A DNA stretch of 64,000 nt from Brucella oryzae (lineage in GTDB: Bacteria; Pseudomonadota; Alphaproteobacteria; Rhizobiales; Rhizobiaceae): positions 496,001 to 560,000 of the forward strand of contig JAAVLL010000002.1 of assembly GCA_012103035.1 (NCBI GenBank). Reading direction: 5' to 3'. Of the stretch, positions 1-8,843 are shown piece after piece. Position 1 is the stretch's first letter. Each line of letters opens with the position of its first letter. The notes under the pieces are model-generated. The model saw only the letters and a list, made by a program, of their open reading frames with translations, was not told where the DNA came from and did no database searches. The translations under genes and the position numbers were made by a program.

Positions 1-2
1 GT

Positions 3-538
3 CGGTTTCTGGCCATTGCCGCGCCTGTGGCGAGCGAGCAGGCGGCGAAGGACTTTTGAGCGAGCATTCCGACCTGTCGGCAAGCCATAATTGCTGGGCC
101 TGGCGTATGGGGCAGAACTACCGTTTCAGCGACGATGGCGAGCCGAGCGGCACGGCAGGAAAGCCGATCCTGCAGGCAATCGACGGTCAGCAACTCGATA
201 ATATTGCAGTTGTGGTCACGCGCTGGTTCGGCGGCATTCTTCTAGGAAGCGGCGGCCTGATGCGCGCCTATGGCGGCACGGCTGCAACCTGTCTGCGACA
301 GGCGGAGAAAACAGAAGTTATTCCGCTGGTCGGATTTCAGTTCGCCTGCGATTTTTCAGATCATGCGCTGCTGAAGGCCCGTCTGACAGCGGTGGAAAAC
401 CTTGCCATCGCGCAAGAGAACTTCACCGGCACCGGCGTGGAAATCGCGGGCACCATGCCCATTGCCATGCGGGATGAACTATCCCGCCTCGTCACCGATC
501 TGACGCGCGGCAAGACGATTATCGCATTTGATGACTAG
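3..538 (+). CDS. YigZ/IMPACT (UPF0029) family protein, 5' truncated
   Basis: This is the C-terminal part of a YigZ/IMPACT-family protein; the start lies before the window. The family signature is clear: a DGEPSGTAGKPIL segment followed by VVVTRWFGGILLGSGGLMRAY, then a ferredoxin-like C-terminal domain (DUF1949 type). The family is linked in eukaryotes to translation control through GCN1 binding, while the bacterial role is unsettled. The reading frame is broken at about base 53-57: upstream codons read RFLAIAAPVASEQAAKDF and then hit TGA, and one extra T in the TTTT run restores AKDFLSEHSD. The gene converges tail to tail on the diguanylate cyclase, with a 4-base overlap. Family assignment is firm and function is not. 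Confidence 0.85.
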   Translation, partial: VSGHCRACGERAGGEGLLSEHSDLSASHNCWAWRMGQNYRFSDDGEPSGTAGKPILQAIDGQQLDNIAVVVTRWFGGILLGSGGLMRAYGGTAATCLRQAEKTEVIPLVGFQFACDFSDHALLKARLTAVENLAIAQENFTGTGVEIAGTMPIAMRDELSRLVTDLTRGKTIIAFDD

Positions 539-1978
539 ATCATGCCGCTCGTATATTGCTGGCGCTTGTTCTCATACATCAGCAGGTCGGCACGCTTGGC
601 AACGGTTTCCAGCTTTTCGCCCGGCATACTGGTCGCGGAGCCAATGGAAAGATTGAGCTTGAGCTGCGAATAATACTGGTTGTTGATATCGACCAGCCTT
701 TGAATGTCCTCGACCATCGCCTCGGCGCCGCGCTCATCCACATAAGGCAGCACAACTGCGAATTCGTCACCGCCGATGCGCGCCGCGTGTCCCGGCTGCT
801 TTACGGCCTCATTCAGCACTTCGCCGATGCGCCGCAGCAATCCGTCGCCTGTCGCATGGCCCCATTGGTCATTCGCGGCCTTGAGGCCGTTGAGATCGAT
901 GATGATGACGGAAACAGGCGTATGACCCTTGCGTTCCAGCCGGTTAAGCTCATCGACATAGTAGGCGCGATTGTGAAGCTTGGTCAGAACGTCGTGTTTG
1001 CCCAGATATTCCAGATAGGCTTCGGCCTTCTTGCGCGCGGTGATGTCGGTAAGCGCGATCTGCACCAGCGACCAGTCCGTCTCATGCCCTGGCAGAACCG
1101 AGAGCTGCAGAAGGACATGCCGTTCGGTGCCGTCGAGTGCATAGTTCACCACTTCGCGCCGCTGGAACAGGATACCGTTCCACAGATCGATCAGCTGTTC
1201 GCGAAACGATGATTCCATTTCATCCTTGAAGACGAGCGGCAAGTTCTGCAGCAGCGTCTTCTTGTCCGGTGCGAGGAAAGGGCCGTCGTCTCGGTATTAA
1301 CTTCGAGAACCCGGATTTCGCTCATGCACTGACGTACGAATTCCGGATGCACGTCGGTAAATACCCGAAAATCAACGATGCCGCGCTGGCGCACATCGTC
1401 CATCAATTGCTTGATGCGGCTGAAATCCTCGACCCAAAGCGACACGGGCGAATGTTCGAAAAGGCCCTGCGCGTGCTGCTTGTGGCGGTCCTGTTCGCGG
1501 CGGGCGTCTTCGCGGGCGGTCACATCCTCGATGGACAGTAGAACCCGCTCCCATGTGTGCTCATAGCCAGGCAGCACGACGCCCTTGAGCTGTATGTCGA
1601 GCCGCTTGCCGCCAAGCGAATAGTTGATGGTATCGCTTGAGAAGGCATTACCGCCATTCCAGAGCTGGACCATCTCGTCGATATGCGGGTCCAGCATGTC
1701 GTCGCGGAACACGCGTTCCAGGTTGGCGACCAGATGGCTGACGCTGTCCGCTTCGAAAAGCGAAAGCGTCTTGCGGTTGACCTTGAGAACCCGGATATGG
1801 CTGGTGCAGATGCGAAGCCGGGTCGTGTCTTCATGTAGGAAAGTCCTGAGATCGGTAACGCCAAGCGCTCGCCATTCTTCGAACTGCTTGCGCAGGCCGC
1901 TATAATCCTCAAGCCACAGGAAATTGGCGCAAGGTCAAAAATATTGGCGCTGTCACTCAAGGCAGATTCGATATTCAT
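535..1978 (-). CDS. Diguanylate cyclase with two tandem PAS-like modules (GGDEF)
   Basis: The predicted protein has about 481 residues: two homologous sensory modules and a C-terminal GGDEF domain that would make cyclic di-GMP. The GGDEF signature (RIGGDEF) is intact, with DLNGLKAANDQWGH as the substrate/metal loop. No RxxD inhibitory site precedes it. Module 1 contains LWLEDYS and ends in WERVLLSIEDVTARE; module 2 repeats this as LWVEDFS and WSLVQIALTDITARK. No membrane segment is seen, so it is probably cytosolic. The frame is broken near 1925 (CCC read as CC) and near 1280 (a missing T). I chose the ATG at 1978 (MNIESALS); an in-frame ATG at 2020 is the alternative. The PAS name for the modules is inferred from their position and their VTA/ITA-R ends. 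Confidence 0.85.
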
Positions 1979-2020
1979 GGATTTCCCGCTCGACCAATGG
2001 CTTTCCGCATTTCCGAACAC

Positions 2021-2213
2021 TGAAATGTTCAGTATGCGTCCAAACCGAATTCTCTTTTCCCATCGGGAAAAGCCGCGATGGTTTATTGGGAGCGCGTTAT
2101 ATTACGAGCGGCTCAGATAAACTAGAGGTTTTATTGTTCTGCAACTTCGCTTTCTACGCAAAACACAAAGGGCGGCTCCCAAAGGTGCCGCCCCATTTAT
2201 ATATAGGTGGCTA
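2021..2213. other. Intergenic region with three hairpins
   Basis: This 193-base gap lies between the start of the diguanylate cyclase and the end of the M20 gene. It holds small inverted repeats, GAACA-N6-TGTTC near 2016-2031 and CTTTTCCC-atc-GGGAAAAG near 2052-2070, plus the terminator described separately. The two short repeats lie upstream of the minus-strand cyclase gene and could be regulator sites, although no specific factor can be named. No coding potential is seen. Confidence 0.5.
2170..2193 (-). terminator. Rho-independent terminator of the peptide-catabolism operon
   Basis: GGGCGGC and GCCGCCC pair around a 10-base loop. On the minus strand the stem is followed by a T-rich stretch (TTTGTGTTTT). 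It sits 20 bases after the stop of the M20 amidohydrolase, where the end of the minus-strand operon is expected. Confidence 0.7.
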
Positions 2214-3386
2214 TCAATTCTCTATCGGCAGCCGATGGCGAATGAGCGTGGTCCAGTATGAGCAACCCCAGGCAATGACATCGTCGTTGAAGTCATACTT
2301 CGGATGATGGAGATTGGCGCTCGGGCCATTGCCGATATTGATCATCGCACCGGGTACTTCGTTCAGCATGAAGGCAAAGTCTTCACCGCCGAGCGTTGCG
2401 GGCATGTCGCGAGTCACGCGGTCGGAACCGGCAACTGCTTCTGCAGCGATTGCCGCCAGCTCAGTTTCCCGCTCGTGATTAACAGTGACGGGGTAGCTGC
2501 GCTGATAGTCGAGTGTGGCCTTGGCGCCGAAAGCATCGGCAATGCCCTGAACGGCGCGGGTCAATCGCTCTTCGATGTGATCGCGCACTTCCTCGCGAAG
2601 CGTACGAACCGTGCCGGTTAGCCGGATTTTCTGCGGAATGACGTTGAACGCATCGCCACCCTGAATGGTGGTGATCGAGATCACTGCGGAATCCAGTGGA
2701 TCGATGGTGCGGGCTGTCAGGGCCTGAATCGCTTGAATGAGAGCTGCCGTCACGGGAATGGGGTCTATGCTCAGCTGCGGCATGGCCGCATGTCCGCCAA
2801 CGCCTTCGATGGTTATGTCGAGAATGTCGACCGATCCCATGATTGGGCCGGAATTGATGGTAAAATGCCCGACAGCGAGATTCGGGCGGTTATGCATGCC
2901 GTAAACTTCGTTGACCGGCCAACGCTTGAACAGGCCATCATCGATCATCGCCTTGGCGCCAGCGCCACCTTCTTCGGCAGGCTGGAAGATCACGATGACC
3001 GTGCCGTCGAAGGCGCGGCTTTGCGCGAGTTCGCGAGCCGCGCCCAAAAGCATAGTCGTATGACCATCATGACCGCAGGCATGCATCTTGCCTGGTACTT
3101 TCGACGACCATTCCGCGCCGGTTTCTTCGAGGATCGGCAGCGCATCCATGTCGGCACGCAGGCCGATGGCGCGACCGGAACGGTTCGACTGACCGCGAAT
3201 GACGCCGACGACGCCGGTGCGTCCGATGCCGGTCACCACCTCGTCGACGCCTGCGGCGCGCAACGCTTCGGCCACTTTTTCCGCGGTCCGGTTCACATCG
3301 TAAAGCAGCTCGGGGTTTTCGTGCAGGTCACGACGGAACGCGACGAGTTCGTCCAGCTGGTTCGATGTCCAGTTTTCAACCGGCAT
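2214..3386 (-). CDS. M20D-family amidohydrolase (hippurate hydrolase-like)
   Basis: This 390-residue, uninterrupted ORF is an M20D metallo-aminoacylase/amidohydrolase. Metal-site motifs are visible in order: LRADMDALP (about residues 75-83), HACGHDGH (about 102-109), PAEEGGAGA (about 136-144), a dimerisation-domain GVGGHAAMP, and the C-terminal GGEDFAFM and LHHPKYDFND. Relatives hydrolyse N-acyl or N-carbamoyl amino acids, hippurate or indole-acetyl conjugates. The start at 3386 lies 2 bases from the stop of the ATC-hydrolase gene, so the two are translationally coupled. As the last gene of an import operon it probably releases an amino acid from the imported or partly processed compound. The exact substrate cannot be read from the sequence. 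Confidence 0.9.
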   Translation of the reverse strand: MPVENWTSNQLDELVAFRRDLHENPELLYDVNRTAEKVAEALRAAGVDEVVTGIGRTGVVGVIRGQSNRSGRAIGLRADMDALPILEETGAEWSSKVPGKMHACGHDGHTTMLLGAARELAQSRAFDGTVIVIFQPAEEGGAGAKAMIDDGLFKRWPVNEVYGMHNRPNLAVGHFTINSGPIMGSVDILDITIEGVGGHAAMPQLSIDPIPVTAALIQAIQALTARTIDPLDSAVISITTIQGGDAFNVIPQKIRLTGTVRTLREEVRDHIEERLTRAVQGIADAFGAKATLDYQRSYPVTVNHERETELAAIAAEAVAGSDRVTRDMPATLGGEDFAFMLNEVPGAMINIGNGPSANLHHPKYDFNDDVIAWGCSYWTTLIRHRLPIEN

Positions 3387-3387
3387 G

Positions 3388-3876
3388 TCAGGCTCCTTTT
3401 GTGTTGTCTTCAGTCGTGTCGAGGCGGTAGCGGAAATCGCAGTGGCTTGCGCCCTTCATGATGGTCTGCGTGCGTTCCAGCTTCATGTCGGGATTGTAGC
3501 CGATGCAGAAATCGCCATCGCGATTGCAGGAAAGCAGGTGACCGATATGGCCAAGGCCCATCTCGCGGTACATTTCCGAATAGCGGCAGCGCGTAACGTT
3601 GAAATCGAAATGATCTTCGCCCTGCGAGATCACGTCGATCTCCAGTGCATTTTCCTTCGTCCAGAGCGGCTGGATATCGGCAAAATCCTGTATTGTCGGC
3701 GTGTGGCCCAGCTCGTCAGCAAAGCTCTTGCCCTGTTCGATGGCCGAACGGCTGACTGCTTCACCGATTGCTGCCTGCGCTTCTTCCTCACCGGAGCGCT
3801 CTCGAATAACTTCGTAGACGTTCTTGAGAACCAGTGCTTCGATGCGGCGACGTTCAAGAATTGACATTTGATTCAT
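3388..3876 (-). CDS. L-2-amino-thiazoline-4-carboxylate (ATC) hydrolase family protein
   Basis: This intact 162-residue ORF is of the ATC-hydrolase family (Pfam ATC_hydrolase). The C-terminal core RCRYSEMYREMGL, then SCNRDGDFCIGYNPDMKLERT and GASHCDFRY, carries the conserved Cys/Arg/Asp/His positions of the family. The characterised Pseudomonas member opens the thiazoline ring of ATC to give an S- or N-carbamoyl-cysteine intermediate, which a second amidohydrolase converts to cysteine. Here the next gene is an M20-family amidohydrolase, which fits a two-step scheme. The family is broader than its founding activity, so the substrate is inferred. The gene is soluble, with no signal peptide, and it lies 99 bases downstream of the FAD oxidoreductase in the same direction. 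Confidence 0.8.
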   Translation of the reverse strand: MNQMSILERRRIEALVLKNVYEVIRERSGEEEAQAAIGEAVSRSAIEQGKSFADELGHTPTIQDFADIQPLWTKENALEIDVISQGEDHFDFNVTRCRYSEMYREMGLGHIGHLLSCNRDGDFCIGYNPDMKLERTQTIMKGASHCDFRYRLDTTEDNTKGA

Positions 3877-3975
3877 GAGCCTGACCTTTCACATGAATGC
3901 TCGTTAGTATTAGCTATGTAGCCTATCCCGGACTTCCAGACGCAACAGTTTGGACACATTTAGTTGGCCCGTTCG

Positions 3976-5267
3976 CTACCGCGGCTCGGAGAGGTCCTTG
4001 CGCCGAAGCCAGGCGAGATAAAAGGAGCGATCTTCCGCGCGACTTTATGAAAAGGCAGCGGTGCCGGTTCCGATACGGGCAAGGCAAGCTCCTGTACCGG
4101 CTCGCCGTCCAGCGCGCGTGCGAATTCACGCCCGCGATGTGCCAAGCGCAACGCCGCGCCCGTTGCAGCCGATCCACGCCCAGCCATTGGGGCCGAGCTG
4201 ATGAACGCGGGGAAAGCGATCCCACGTCATGCCGATATAGCCGCTCCACACATGGGTGATTTCCGGCTCGCCAAGTGCGGGAAGGCTTCCGCCATGTTGC
4301 GCGCCGTCTTGCGCCTGACGCGCTCAGTCACGTTGAAATCGCCCATCACCACACCGCCGGTAATCAGCCGATTGCGGGCGTCGTAGCGGAAGAAGCGCAG
4401 ATCGCCGCGCGTATCGGAAACGGCTTGCCGTCCGGGCAAAATCGTTGCGCGCAGATTATCGCTGACGGGCGCGGTCGCCATCTGCCACGAGAGTACCGGC
4501 ACAATGGTGCGGGCAAGGCGCGGGCAAGCCCTTCACGCAGTTCGCCGGTATAGGCATTGGTCGCCAGCAGAAAACCCTTGGCGCGTACGGTGGCGCTGGC
4601 AGTCTTGACCTCCCAGTGGTCGCCCACTTGAGCATAGGAAATGACCGGGCTTTGCTCGTGGATGATTGCGCCGTGGCGTTCGGCAGCGGCGGCAAGTCCC
4701 CGTGCGAAAGCCAGCGGATTGATATGACCTCCGGTCGGGTTGAACATGCCGCCATACCAGAAATCGCTGCCCAACAGCCGCGATGTTGCAGCACGGTCGA
4801 AAAACTCTGCCGGGAAGCCGAAGCGTTTCCATGCTTCCACGCGGGTTTGCGACAGCTTCACCCGGCCCGGCGAATGGGCAGGCTGGAACCAGCCGTTCTG
4901 CTCGGCCTCGGCCTCGATGTTTTCGTCGCGCACGATGGAGAAAAGAATGTCGGCGCTATTGCCGATCAGTCTGGCAAAACGTTCACCCGATGCGCCGTAG
5001 CGTTTGGCGATTGCATCCGGCTCGGCGGAAGTCATGGTCGGGATGACCTGTCCGTTGTTGCGCCCGGACGCGCCCCAGCCGACCGCATTGCCTTCAAGCA
5101 GGATGACGCGCTTGCCGCGCTTTGCCAGATGGAGTGCGGCGGAAAGCCCGTAAAGCCGCCGCCGACAATGGCGACATCGGCTTCCGCGTCTTTCGCAAGC
5201 GTGGGGCCGGTACGCGTTCAGGTGCGGTGGCGGCCCAAATGGATGGTGGAAATTCTATCTTCTGCAT
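3976..5267 (-). CDS. FAD-dependent oxidoreductase, DAO family (gamma-glutamylputrescine oxidase-like)
   Basis: Assembled across several frame breaks, this gives a protein of about 430 residues, the normal length for DAO/PuuB-like flavin oxidases. The N-terminal FAD-binding signature reads as VAIVGGGFTGLSAALHLAKRG once the breaks near 5200 and 5145 are closed, followed by GWGASGRNNGQV. A mid-protein GGHINPLAFARGL and a later RYDARNRLITGG are typical of the family. Further breaks lie near 4515, 4235 and 4020, and the C-terminus ends KDLSEPR. The start ATG (MQKIEFPP) is 5 bases after the stop of the ABC ATPase, so it belongs to the transporter operon. Members oxidise amines or N-methyl/N-substituted amino acids, so it probably deaminates or dealkylates the imported compound. 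Confidence 0.8.
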
Positions 5268-5271
5268 TGTG

Positions 5272-6909
5272 TCACGCGTTTTCCAAAATGGGTGGCGTCC
5301 AACTCTTGCCGGGAATGGAGGCAAGCAGGCGCTGTGTATATTCATGTTGCGGGTTGGCGAAGACTTCGGCTGTCAGACCGGCTTCGGCGATCTCGCCCTT
5401 CGACATGACGATGATGCGGTCGCAGAGCTGCGCGGCAACACGCAAATCGTGCGTTACGAAAAGCAGCGACAGGTTGAGCCGTTCGCGCAAATCGGCCAGA
5501 AGCCGCAGAACTTGCGCCTGCACGGAGACATCGAGCGCGGAGACCGGTTCGTCGGCGACAATGATGCGCGGCTCCAGAGCAAGGGCGCGGGCAATGCCGA
5601 TGCGTTGGCGCTGCCCGCCCGAGAACTCGTGAGGAAATCGGTCGGCGGCAGCGGGCGAAAGCTCGACCAGCTCCAGCAATTCGCGGGCCTTTGCGTGCGC
5701 CTCATCCTTCGGCATGCCATGGACGATTGGCCCCTGCGCAATCAGGTCCACCACGCGGCGGCGCGGATTGAGCGAGGCCATCGGGTCCTGAAAGACCATC
5801 TGGATGTCCTTGCGCATGGCCCGCACTTCACGCGGGCTGGCGCTCAGAAAATCCCTGCCATTCACATCGACCTTGCCGCTATCGGCTTCCAGCAGACGGG
5901 TGACGATGCGCGAAACGGTGGTCTTACCCGAACCGCTTTCGCCGACGACGCCAAGCGTTTCGCCCTGACGCAGCTCGAACGAAAGGTCCTTCACGGCGGG
6001 AACGGCGCTGCGTTTTCCGCTCAGCAATCCGCCGCGCGCCTTGAAGGTTTTGCGTAAAGCGCTCGCCCTGAGAATGATCGGCTGCGCTTCAACTGACGGC
6101 TTCGGTTCGGGCGGGGTGAGGGCTGGAACCGATGCGATCAGCGCCTTTGTGTAAGCGTGCTGCGGATGGTTCAGCACTTCGTTTGCCGGACCTTCCTCAA
6201 CCAGTTCGCCAAGCCGCAGCACCGCGACACGGTCGGCAATTTCCGCCACGACGCCGAAGTCATGCGTGATGAACAGAATGCCGGTATTGTGTTCGCGTTG
6301 CAGGTCGCGGATCAGTTTCAGGATCTGTGCCTGCGTGGTCACGTCGAGTGCCGTGGTCGGCTCGTCGGCGATGATGAGGCGCGGCTTCAGGATCAGCGCC
6401 ATCGCAATCATGACGCGCTGGCGCTGCCCGCCCGAAATCTGGTGCGGATAGGCGTTATAGGCGGATTCCGGGTCCGGAATTTTTACCTCTGCCAGCATGT
6501 CCAGTACGGCGGCACGACGCTCCTTGCGTCCAAGCTTCGTGTGCAGGCGCAGCACTTCATCGATCTGCCAGCCGACCGTCTTCTGCGGGTTGAGCGCGGT
6601 CATCGGCTCTTGAAAGATCATGCCGATCCGGTCGCCGCGCAGCTTCTTCATATCGGCTTCGCTGAGTGAATAAAGATCGGTGCCTTCAAGCTTGATCGTG
6701 CCATGGGTTACGCGCACATGCGGTTCCGGCAGAAGGCGCATGATCGCGCCCGCTGAAAGCGATTTTCCGGAGCCGCTTTCGCCGACGAGGCAGACGATTT
6801 CACCGGGATTGATTGTCAGTGTCAGGTCCTGCAGGGCGTAAGGGCGGTCGGCGCCCTTCGGCAGCGCGATCTGCAGGCTTTTGATTTCGAGAACGGGTGC
6901 GGCGGTCAT
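5272..6909 (-). CDS. Dipeptide/oligopeptide-type ABC transporter, double ATPase
   Basis: This intact 545-residue protein fuses the two nucleotide-binding subunits that are separate as DppD and DppF in enterobacteria. Domain 1 (about residues 1-260) has Walker A GESGSGKS, signature SGGQRQR and a Walker B with [10 protein letters not shown]. Domain 2 (about 285-540) repeats these as [15 protein letters not shown] and [10 protein letters not shown]. It would power the permease pair encoded just upstream: its ATG overlaps the permease stop at 6909, and the FAD oxidase starts 5 bases after its own stop. No frame break is seen, unlike most neighbours. The opp/dpp family handles di/oligopeptides, opines and glutathione-like compounds, so the class of cargo is known but not its identity. 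Confidence 0.93.
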   Translation of the reverse strand: MTAAPVLEIKSLQIALPKGADRPYALQDLTLTINPGEIVCLVGESGSGKSLSAGAIMRLLPEPHVRVTHGTIKLEGTDLYSLSEADMKKLRGDRIGMIFQEPMTALNPQKTVGWQIDEVLRLHTKLGRKERRAAVLDMLAEVKIPDPESAYNAYPHQISGGQRQRVMIAMALILKPRLIIADEPTTALDVTTQAQILKLIRDLQREHNTGILFITHDFGVVAEIADRVAVLRLGELVEEGPANEVLNHPQHAYTKALIASVPALTPPEPKPSVEAQPIILRASALRKTFKARGGLLSGKRSAVPAVKDLSFELRQGETLGVVGESGSGKTTVSRIVTRLLEADSGKVDVNGRDFLSASPREVRAMRKDIQMVFQDPMASLNPRRRVVDLIAQGPIVHGMPKDEAHAKARELLELVELSPAAADRFPHEFSGGQRQRIGIARALALEPRIIVADEPVSALDVSVQAQVLRLLADLRERLNLSLLFVTHDLRVAAQLCDRIIVMSKGEIAEAGLTAEVFANPQHEYTQRLLASIPGKSWTPPILENA

Positions 6910-7783
6910 TATTTCTTCTGCCTCGGATTAAGCGCGTCGTTCAGGCCTTCGCCAAGCAGGCTGAAGGAAAGAACGGTGAGCAGAATGGCGATGCCGGGAA
7001 TGACCGAGCAGAACCAGTCGGTGCGCAACACGGCGCGACCCTGGCCGATCATGTTGCCCCAGCTTGCATAGTTCGGATCGCCGAGACCAAGGAAGGCGAG
7101 AGCGCTTTCCATCAGGATGGAGGTGGCCATCACCACGGATGCAAAGACAATCACCGGCGGCAGGGCATTCGGCAGGATTTCGCGAAAGATGATCGAGACG
7201 TTGCCGACACCCAGATTGCGCGCGGCATCGATGAATTCGCGCTTGCGCAGCGCCAGAAATTCGGCGCGCACCATGCGGGCCGGCGCAGTCCACGACACGA
7301 TGCCTATGCAGATGATGATGTTTTCGATGGAAGAGCCGAAGATTGCCACCAGTGTCAGAAGCAGAACGAAGCTTGGAACAGTCTGGAAAGCCTCGGTGAT
7401 ACGCATCAAAACGTCATCCACCCAACCACCATAATAGCCGGCAAGAGCGCCGATGATGATGCCGATCACGATGGAAATCAGGGTGGCCACCACGCCGATC
7501 AGAAGCGAGATGCGCGCGCCATGGAAGATGCCTGCCATGATATCGCGCCCGAGCTGATCGGTGCCAAGCGGCGTGGCAGCATTGACGAATGGCCAGACGA
7601 GCGGGTCGCCAGCGCGCCGCAGCGGGTCACCGGGCGTAATGACATCGGCCAGCAGCGCAATCAGGACCACGGCAATGAAGAGGATAAGGCCCAGCACGGC
7701 GGCGCGGTTGCGGCTGAAACGCTGCCACAGAATTTTGCGCGCGAGACCTGCGGGCGGGTGAGGGAGAGGTCCTGTGAAGTCAT
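6909..7783 (-). CDS. Peptide-type ABC transporter permease (DppC-like)
   Basis: This is an inner-membrane permease of about 291 residues with the N-terminal DppC extension, six predicted membrane segments, and the coupling motif near EFIDAARNLGVGNVSIIFREILPN. The ATG at 7783 overlaps the TGA of the preceding permease gene (ATGA). The frame is broken near 7762, where a missing C in the run after LSLT must be restored to join MTSQDLSLT to PPAGLARKILW. Without that correction an artificial 426-residue fusion with the upstream permease appears. It pairs with the DppB-like subunit to form the translocation channel. Confidence 0.9.
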
Positions 7784-8759
7784 GACAGTTCGATCCTGAA
7801 TCAAGCCGCGCATAGATGAGATCGGTGATGAAATTCACGATCACCACCAGCACCGAGCACAGGAAGATGATGCCCATGAGCGTGTTGAGGTCGCGCTTGA
7901 TCACGGAGGTGTAGGCGAGCTGACCGAGACCGGGCAACGAGAAGATTGTCTCGATCACGACGGAGCCGCCAAGCACAGTCGAGAATTGCAGTCCGAGCAG
8001 CGTCACGACGGGCAGAAAGGCGTTGCGCATGATGTGATGGAACATCAGCCTTGCACCGCTGGCGCCCTTGGCGCGGGCCGTGCGGACATAATCGAGGTCG
8101 GCCACTTCCAGCACGCTGGTGCGCATCAGGCGCATATAGAATGCAAGATAGATGAGCGAAAGCGCCGTCGTCGGCATGACAAGGTGCACGGCAATATCCC
8201 AGACATTCTTCCAGCCGGTATAAAACCGGCAATCGTCTTGTAGCCGCCGACCGGCAGCCAGCCGAGCTTGACGGAAAAGATGAACATCAGGATGAGGCTG
8301 AGGAAGAAGCTTGGCATGGCATAGAAGACAAGGCCAAGCGTGGAAATCGCATTGTCGGTCAGGGAATATGCCTTGCGCGCCGCGAGAGCTCCAAGCGCAA
8401 TACCGAAAATGAAGGCCACCGAAAGCGACGAAACCATGAGCAGGAGGGTCGGCACGAGGCGGGCCATCAGTACATCCAGCACCGGCTGCTCGTAGACATA
8501 GGACCAGCCGAAATCGAACTGCGCCAGCTTGGTCATGTAAATCCAGAGCTGCGTCCAGATCGGTTGGTCGAGGCCATATTCAGCGCGCAGATTGGCGACG
8601 AATTGGGGGTCTGCGCCGCCCATGTCGCCGACAAGCGCGTCCACGGTATCGCCGGGCGCGAGCTTGATCAGCAGGAATGACCCGATCATGATGAGGAGGA
8701 TGACGGGGATCGCCTGCAAGATGCCGCAGCGCAAAAGTCAGGAGCGGGGGCAGGGGCAT
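7780..8759 (-). CDS. Peptide-type ABC transporter permease (DppB-like)
   Basis: This is an inner-membrane permease of about 327 residues. The N-terminal hydrophobic segment ends FLLIKLAPGDTVDALVGD, a DppB hallmark (LAPGDP type). The coupling loop DLDYVRTARAKGASGARLMFHHIMRNAFLP and the C-terminal NFITDLIYARLDPR match the family. Breaks: near 8742 (a missing T separates MPLPPLLTF from LRCGIL), near 8215, and near 7797 just before the stop. The ATG at 8759 is chosen because it directly precedes the family N-terminus. The gene lies 84 bases after the binding-protein gene. Confidence 0.88.
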
Positions 8760-8811
8760 TGCGGATTATCCTGCAAGATAGGCATTTCAGCATTCAGGGA
8801 AGAGGAAGCCA

Positions 8812-8829
8812 CTGCCGGATGACCGGCAG
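8812..8829 (-). terminator. Intercistronic hairpin in the transporter operon
   Basis: CTGCCGG-atga-CCGGCAG is a perfect 7-base stem lying between the binding-protein stop and the DppB-like start. There is no strong T-run, so it is more likely an mRNA-stabilising or attenuating hairpin. Such hairpins are common after binding-protein genes, whose transcript must be more abundant. Confidence 0.5.
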
Positions 8830-8843
8830 CGGCTGCACGTTGC

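Noticed and set aside
4616-5632. 338-codon plus-strand ORF
   Set aside because: Crosses the boundary of two real minus-strand genes and lacks any recognisable motif.
6909-8189. 426-codon ORF that looks like a fused double permease
   Set aside because: The junction region reads as two normal overlapping genes (ATGA) once one base is restored on each side; the fusion is a product of frame breaks.
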